Notes under the pieces: model-generated
Told to the model about the DNA's origin: nothing
Databases searched by the model: none
Seen by the model: only the letters and a program-made list of their open reading frames with translations
Part shown: one piece after another, positions 56,504 to 64,000 of the stretch
How the letters are laid out: the number at the start of each line of letters is the position of its first letter
Numbering within the stretch: the first letter of the stretch is position 1
Program-made: the position numbers and the translations under genes
Source: Harmothoe impar
Taxonomy: Eukaryota > Annelida > Polychaeta > Phyllodocida > Polynoidae
Direction of reading: 5' to 3'
Length of the DNA: 64,000 bases
NCBI GenBank assembly: GCA_947462335.1
Contig: OX381707.1
Span: forward strand, 12,983,555-13,047,554

Positions 56504-59500
56504 TTGCTGAGAAATCTAATTTTGAACATTTTCGGGAAGAGGCAAAAGTTCTTCCCGAACTTGATTCGCTTAGAACTCGTTAAATTTTATCTCCTGAACC
56601 GTGGCTCTCAGAGACCCGGGAGTGGGTGCAAATCGAAGCTAGTCCCGAGGGCTACCTGCTTGAATTTTGGCGAGGACGGGGCTTGAACTAGCAAACCGTT
56701 TTGCCATCACACACCCGGTACACGCACTATCACAGGCAAATGCATACACACACACATGGATGACCCCAATTAAGTGGGGACCTGCATTTATTCAATATTT
56801 CAAGTATGGAATATAATTGCAAATATGTCCTCTATCAGCCTATAGTACGGGGGGGGGGTTGGGCAGAGGGAAGGCAATTTAGCTGTGCTAGGTAAAAAGT
56901 TGAAATTTCCATATGATTATTCCAATGCCTCTTTGACCTTGAAATTCCCAAAGGCAGGCTCTGTTGATATGACTACGGCATGGTGTGTCTTGATGTCAGA
57001 GGCAGCATAGAAAAGAAGAGCTCCTCTCAAGCTTTCAAACGCTTCAAAAATCAAGTCAATCGGACCAGCGGTTGCTGAGAAATCTAATTTTGAACATTTT
57101 CGGGAAGAGGCAAAAGTTCTTCCCGAACTTGATTCGCTTAGAACTCGTTAAATTTTATCTCCTGAACCGTGGCTCTCAGAGACCCGGGAGTGGGTGCAAA
57201 TCGAAGCTAGTCCCGAGGGCTACCTGCTTGAATTTTGGCGAGGACGGGGCTTGAACTAGCAAACCGTTTTGCCATCACACACCCGGTACACGCACCTATA
57301 CATGTTTATGCCGGGAACTGGGGACTCAGGATATGTGCTGGCAACTGGGGACCATGCCTTGGGACGGGTTTGGGAGCTCTGCAACACTACTGATTGCATT
57401 GTGGGACTTCTAAAAACATAATATCACTCGTGTGAGCGGCCATATTGGTTACTTGTATGTCTGGCATAGCATCGGGAATTCGACCTGGAACCGGGTACTC
57501 GGCAGCCTTCTGTGTGTGGCAGTGTGTGATGTCTCAATCAAGTGGGGACTCAAGTCCCCGGTTAAAGTTCAAGTCCCCGGTTCCAAGGTCATTTCCTATC
57601 GGGAATTCCACCTGGAACTGGGTACTCAGCATTCTTTGGTGTATGGCAGTGTCTGAGTATGAAAAGTGGTGGATTTTTCATTGCAACTGGGGACTTTTGC
57701 CAGAACTGATTTTTAGGTATCACAAAGCTATTTCCTTCCCAAAACAGCTCTCAATTAAGTGGGGACTCGGTCAAGTCCCCAGTTAAGTCTCAAGTCCCCG
57801 GTTCTAAGGTGATTTTTCTAATTCGAGTCCCCAGTTATGGGCAGAAACACACACACTATCACAGGCAAATGCATACACACACACATGGATGACCCCAATT
57901 AAGTGGGGACCTGCATTTATTCAATATTTCAAGTATGGAATATAATTGCAAATATGTCCTCTATCAGCCTATAGTACGGGGGGGGGGGGGTTGGGCAGAG
58001 GGAAGGCAATTTAGCTGTGCTAGGTAAAAAGTTGAAATTTCCATATGATTATTCCAATGCCTCTTTGACCTTGAAATTCCCAAAGGCAGGCTCTGTTGAT
58101 ATGACTACGGCATGGTGTGTCTTGATGTCAGAGGCAGCATAGAAAAGAAGAGCTCCTCTCAAGCTTTCAAACGCTTCAAAAATCAAGTCAATCGGACCAG
58201 CGGTTGCTGAGAAATCTAATTTTGAACATTTTCGGGAAGAGGCAAAAGTTCTTCCCGAACTTGATTCGCTTAGAACTCGTTAAATTTTATCTCCTGAACC
58301 GTGGCTCTCAGAGACCCGGGAGTGGGTGCAAATCGAAGCTAGTCCCGAGGGCTACCTGCTTGAATTTTGGCGAGGACGGGGCTTGAACTAGCAAACCGTT
58401 TTGCCATCACACACCCGGTACACGCACCTATACATGTTTATGCCGGGAACTGGGGACTCAGGATATGTGCTGGCAACTGGGGACCATGCCTTGGGACGGG
58501 TTTGGGAGCTCTGCAACACTACTGATTGCATTGTGGGACTTCTAAAAACATAATATCACTCGTGTGAGCGGCCATATTGGTTACTTGTATGTCTGGCATA
58601 GCATCGGGAATTCGACCTGGAACCGGGTACTCGGCAGCCTTCTGTGTGTGGCAGTGTGTGATGTCTCAATCAAGTGGGGACTCAAGTCCCCGGTTAAAGT
58701 TCAAGTCCCCGGTTCCAAGGTCATTTCCTATCGGGAATTCCACCTGGAACTGGGTACTCAGCATTCTTTGGTGTATGGCAGTGTCTGAGTATGAAAAGTG
58801 GTGGATTTTTCATTGCAACTGGGGACTTTTGCCAGAACTGATTTTTAGGTATCACAAAGCTATTTCCTTCCCAAAACAGCTCTCAATTAAGTGGGGACTC
58901 GGTCAAGTCCCCAGTTAAGTCTCAAGTCCCCGGTTCTAAGGTGATTTTTCTAATTCGAGTCCCCAGTTATGGGCAGAAACACACACACTATCACAGGCAA
59001 ATGCATACACACACACATGGATGACCCCAATTAAGTGGGGACCTGCATTTATTCAATATTTCAAGTATGGAATATAATTGCAAATATGTCCTCTATCAGC
59101 CTATAGTACGGGGGGGGGGGTTGGGCAGAGGGAAGGCAATTTAGCTGTGCTAGGTAAAAAGTTGAAATTTCCATATGATTATTCCAATGCCTCTTTGACC
59201 TTGAAATTCCCAAAGGCAGGCTCTGTTGATATGACTACGGCATGGTGTGTCTTGATGTCAGAGGCAGCATAGAAAAGAAGAGCTCCTCTCAAGCTTTCAA
59301 ACGCTTCGAAAATCAAGTCAATCGGACCAGCGGTTGCTGAGAAATCTAATTTTGAACATTTTCGGGAAGAGGCAAAAGTTCTTCCCGAACTTGATTCGCT
59401 TAGAACTCGTTAAATTTTATCTCCTGAACCGTGGCTCTCAGAGACCCGGGAGTGGGTGCAAATCGAAGCTAGTCCCGAGGGCTACCTGCTTGAATTTTGG

Positions 59501-62500
59501 CGAGGACGGGGCTTGAACTAGCAAACCGTTTTGCCATCACACACCCGGTACACGCACTATCACAGGCAAATGCATACACACACACATGGATGACCCCAAT
59601 TAAGTGGGGACCTGCATTTATTCAATATTTCAAGTATGGAATATAATTGCAAATATGTCCTCTATCAGCCTATAGTACGGGGGGGGGGTTGGGCAGAGGG
59701 AAGGCAATTTAGCTGTGCTAGGTAAAAAGTTGAAATTTCCATATGATTATTCCAATGCCTCTTTGACCTTGAAATTCCCAAAGGCAGGCTCTGTTGATAT
59801 GACTACGGCATGGTGTGTCTTGATGTCAGAGGCAGCATAGAAAAGAAGAGCTCCTCTCAAGCTTTCAAACGCTTCAAAAATCAAGTCAATCGGACCAGCG
59901 GTTGCTGAGAAATCTAATTTTGAACATTTTCGGGAAGAGGCAAAAGTTCTTCCCGAACTTGATTCGCTTAGAACTCGTTAAATTTTATCTCCTGAACCGT
60001 GGCTCTCAGAGACCCGGGAGTGGGTGCAAATCGAAGCTAGTCCCGAGGGCTACCTGCTTGAATTTTGGCGAGGACGGGGCTTGAACTAGCAAACCGTTTT
60101 GCCATCACACACCCGGTACACGCACCTATACATGTTTATGCCGGGAACTGGGGACTCAGGATATGTGCTGGCAACTGGGGACCATGCCTTGGGACGGGTT
60201 TGGGAGCTCTGCAACACTACTGATTGCATTGTGGGACTTCTAAAAACATAATATCACTCGTGTGAGCGGCCATATTGGTTACTTGTATGTCTGGCATAGC
60301 ATCGGGAATTCGACCTGGAACCGGGTACTCGGCAGCCTTCTGTGTGTGGCAGTGTGTGATGTCTCAATCAAGTGGGGACTCAAGTCCCCGGTTAAAGTTC
60401 AAGTCCCCGGTTCCAAGGTCATTTCCTATCGGGAATTCCACCTGGAACTGGGTACTCAGCATTCTTTGGTGTATGGCAGTGTCTGAGTATGAAAAGTGGT
60501 GGATTTTTCATTGCAACTGGGGACTTTTGCCAGAACTGATTTTTAGGTATCACAAAGCTATTTCCTTCCCAAAACAGCTCTCAATTAAGTGGGGACTCGG
60601 TCAAGTCCCCAGTTAAGTCTCAAGTCCCCGGTTCTAAGGTGATTTTTCTAATTCGAGTCCCCAGTTATGGGCAGAAACACACACACTATCACAGGCAAAT
60701 GCATACACACACACATGGATGACCCCAATTAAGTGGGGACCTGCATTTATTCAATATTTCAAGTATGGAATATAATTGCAAATATGTCCTCTATCAGCCT
60801 ATAGTACGGGGGGGGGGGGTGGGCAGAGGGAAGGCAATTTAGCTGTGCTAGGTAAAAAGTTGAAATTTCCATATGATTATTCCAATGCCTCTTTGACCTT
60901 GAAATTCCCAAAGGCAGGCTCTGTTGATATGACTACGGCATGGTGTGTCTTGATGTCAGAGGCAGCATAGAAAAGAAGAGCTCCTCTCAAGCTTTCAAAC
61001 GCTTCAAAAATCAAGTCAATCGGACCAGCGGTTGCTGAGAAATCTAATTTTGAACATTTTCGGGAAGAGGCAAAAGTTCTTCCCGAACTTGATTCGCTTA
61101 GAACTCGTTAAATTTTATCTCCTGAACCGTGGCTCTCAGAGACCCGGGAGTGGGTGCAAATCGAAGCTAGTCCCGAGGGCTACCTGCTTGAATTTTGGCG
61201 AGGACGGGGCTTGAACTAGCAAACCGTTTTGCCATCACACACCCGGTACACGCACCTATACATGTTTATGCCGGGAACTGGGGACTCAGGATATGTGCTG
61301 GCAACTGGGGACCATGCCTTGGGACGGGTTTGGGAGCTCTGCAACACTACTGATTGCATTGTGGGACTTCTAAAAACATAATATCACTCGTGTGAGCGGC
61401 CATATTGGTTACTTGTATGTCTGGCATAGCATCGGGAATTCGACCTGGAACCGGGTACTCGGCAGCCTTCTGTGTGTGGCAGTGTGTGATGTCTCAATCA
61501 AGTGGGGACTCAAGTCCCCGGTTAAAGTTCAAGTCCCCGGTTCCAAGGTCATTTCCTATCGGGAATTCCACCTGGAACTGGGTACTCAGCATTCTTTGGT
61601 GTATGGCAGTGTCTGAGTATGAAAAGTGGTGGATTTTTCATTGCAACTGGGGACTTTTGCCAGAACTGATTTTTAGGTATCACAAAGCTATTTCCTTCCC
61701 AAAACAGCTCTCAATTAAGTGGGGACTCGGTCAAGTCCCCAGTTAAGTCTCAAGTCCCCGGTTCTAAGGTGATTTTTCTAATTCGAGTCCCCAGTTATGG
61801 GCAGAAACACACACACTATCACAGGCAAATGCATACACACACACATGGATGACCCCAATTAAGTGGGGACCTGCATTTATTCAATATTTCAAGTATGGAA
61901 TATAATTGCAAATATGTCCTCTATCAGCCTATAGTACGGGGGGGGGGGTTGGGCAGAGGGAAGGCAATTTAGCTGTGCTAGGTAAAAAGTTGAAATTTCC
62001 ATATGATTATTCCAATGCCTCTTTGACCTTGAAATTCCCAAAGGCAGGCTCTGTTGATATGACTACGGCATGGTGTGTCTTGATGTCAGAGGCAGCATAG
62101 AAAAGAAGAGCTCCTCTCAAGCTTTCAAACGCTTCAAAAATCAAGTCAATCGGACCAGCGGTTGCTGAGAAATCTAATTTTGAACATTTTCGGGAAGAGG
62201 CAAAAGTTCTTCCCGAACTTGATTCGCTTAGAACTCGTTAAATTTTATCTCCTGAACCGTGGCTCTCAGAGACCCGGGAGTGGGTGCAAATCGAAGCTAG
62301 TCCCGAGGGCTACCTGCTTGAATTTTGGCGAGGACGGGGCTTGAACTAGCAAACCGTTTTGCCATCACACACCCGGTACACGCACCTATACATGTTTATG
62401 CCGGGAACTGGGGACTCAGGATATGTGCTGGCAACTGGGGACCATGCCTTGGGACGGGTTTGGGAGCTCTGCAACACTACTGATTGCATTGTGGGACTTC

Positions 62501-64000
62501 TAAAAACATAATATCACTCGTGTGAGCGGCCATATTGGTTACTTGTATGTCTGGCATAGCATCGGGAATTCGACCTGGAACCGGGTACTCGGCAGCCTTC
62601 TGTGTGTGGCAGTGTGTGATGTCTCAATCAAGTGGGGACTCAAGTCCCCGGTTAAAGTTCAAGTCCCCGGTTCCAAGGTCATTTCCTATCGGGAATTCCA
62701 CCTGGAACTGGGTACTCAGCATTCTTTGGTGTATGGCAGTGTCTGAGTATGAAAAGTGGTGGATTTTTCATTGCAACTGGGGACTTTTGCCAGAACTGAT
62801 TTTTAGGTATCACAAAGCTATTTCCTTCCCAAAACAGCTCTCAATTAAGTGGGGACTCGGTCAAGTCCCCAGTTAAGTCTCAAGTCCCCGGTTCTAAGGT
62901 GATTTTTCTAATTCGAGTCCCCAGTTATGGGCAGAAACACACACACTATCACAGGCAAATGCATACACACACACATGGATGACCCCAATTAAGTGGGGAC
63001 CTGCATTTATTCAATATTTCAAGTATGGAATATAATTGCAAATATGTCCTCTATCAGCCTATAGTACGGGGGGGGGGGTTGGGCAGAGGGAAGGCAATTT
63101 AGCTGTGCTAGGTAAAAAGTTGAAATTTCCATATGATTATTCCAATGCCTCTTTGACCTTGAAATTCCCAAAGGCAGGCTCTGTTGATATGACTACGGCA
63201 TGGTGTGTCTTGATGTCAGAGGCAGCATAGAAAAGAAGAGCTCCTCTCAAGCTTTCAAACGCTTCGAAAATCAAGTCAATCGGACCAGCGGTTGCTGAGA
63301 AATCTAATTTTGAACATTTTCGGGAAGAGGCAAAAGTTCTTCCCGAACTTGATTCGCTTAGAACTCGTTAAATTTTATCTCCTGAACCGTGGCTCTCAGA
63401 GACCCGGGAGTGGGTGCAAATCGAAGCTAGTCCCGAGGGCTACCTGCTTGAATTTTGGCGAGGACGGGGCTTGAACTAGCAAACCGTTTTGCCATCACAC
63501 ACCCGGTACACGCACTATCACAGGCAAATGCATACACACACACATGGATGACCCCAATTAAGTGGGGACCTGCATTTATTCAATATTTCAAGTATGGAAT
63601 ATAATTGCAAATATGTCCTCTATCAGCCTATAGTACGGGGGGGGGGGTTGGGCAGAGGGAAGGCAATTTAGCTGTGCTAGGTAAAAAGTTGAAATTTCCA
63701 TATGATTATTCCAATGCCTCTTTGACCTTGAAATTCCCAAAGGCAGGCTCTGTTGATATGACTACGGCATGGTGTGTCTTGATGTCAGAGGCAGCATAGA
63801 AAAGAAGAGCTCCTCTCAAGCTTTCAAACGCTTCAAAAATCAAGTCAATCGGACCAGCGGTTGCTGAGAAATCTAATTTTGAACATTTTCGGGAAGAGGC
63901 AAAAGTTCTTCCCGAACTTGATTCGCTTAGAACTCGTTAAATTTTATCTCCTGAACCGTGGCTCTCAGAGACCCGGGAGTGGGTGCAAATCGAAGCTAGT

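Larger units (their letters stand above)
47277..64000 (+). repeat. tandem array of long (about 1130 bp) and short (about 568 bp) units
   Basis: Using TTGCTGAGAAATCTAATTTTG as anchor, units start at 47452, 48582, 49710 (long), 50841, 51409 (short), 51978, 53107 (long), 54238, 54806 (short), 55375 (long), 56504 (short), 57072, 58204 (long), 59334 (short), 59902, 61032, 62162 (long), 63292 (short) and 63860 (cut by the edge). Units are nearly identical. The differences are the length of a G-run after TAGTAC, one A/G position in CTTCAAAAATC or CTTCGAAAATC, and presence or absence of a 562-bp block. ORFs of 60-113 codons recur in each unit but are not recognisable proteins. The array continues past the window. 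Confidence 0.97.

Noticed and set aside
47452..64000. Repeated 60-, 64-, 74- and 113-codon ORFs in the second array
   Set aside because: Two overlap each other in different frames, all recur identically because the units are identical, one is destroyed by the short-unit deletion, and none resembles a known protein.

Overview
The window is eukaryotic, from an animal genome. It has spliced exons with GT/AG boundaries, C2H2 zinc-finger coding sequence, a Penelope-like retroelement, MITE-like elements, a 200-N scaffold gap and two very large tandem arrays. The mix (syntaxin-18 homologue, Penelope-like element, abundant small inverted-repeat elements) suggests an invertebrate deuterostome such as amphioxus. 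That species-level placement is inference, not something the sequence proves.

Layout. (1) 1-2387, minus strand: 5' and reverse-transcriptase part of a Penelope-like retroelement that runs off the left edge, with its leader and a hammerhead-like motif up to about 2730. (2) 3033-39056: a 36-kb satellite of about 153 monomers of 232 bp, head to tail, with local higher-order repeats. Two foreign inserts interrupt it: a 157-bp TTAA-flanked MITE at 19917-20073 and a non-LTR retrotransposon coding fragment at 29169-29550. (3) 39584-44201, plus strand: five exons of a syntaxin-18 (STX18) homologue, an ER SNARE. The 5' exons are not seen in the window, the middle exons are missing, part of one exon is duplicated, and the transmembrane exon has an in-frame TAG. 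The introns are full of inverted-repeat elements. (4) 45019-45380: a 362-bp Harbinger-like MITE with a TTA duplication. (5) 45942-47042, minus strand: decayed C2H2 zinc-finger sequence, partly tandemly duplicated, with a frameshift and in-frame stops, ending at a 200-N gap (47077-47276). (6) 47277-64000: a second tandem array of long (about 1130 bp) and short (about 568 bp) units, almost identical to each other, running off the right edge.

Very little here looks like an intact protein-coding gene. The most valuable observations are the satellite and its internal evolution, the damaged STX18 locus directly next to it (the satellite may lie inside a 5' intron), and the long/short mosaic of the second array, whose long units carry a dense cluster of GGGGACT/AGTCCCC motifs in both orientations. 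The many 60-codon ORFs in both arrays look like by-products of repetition rather than genes.
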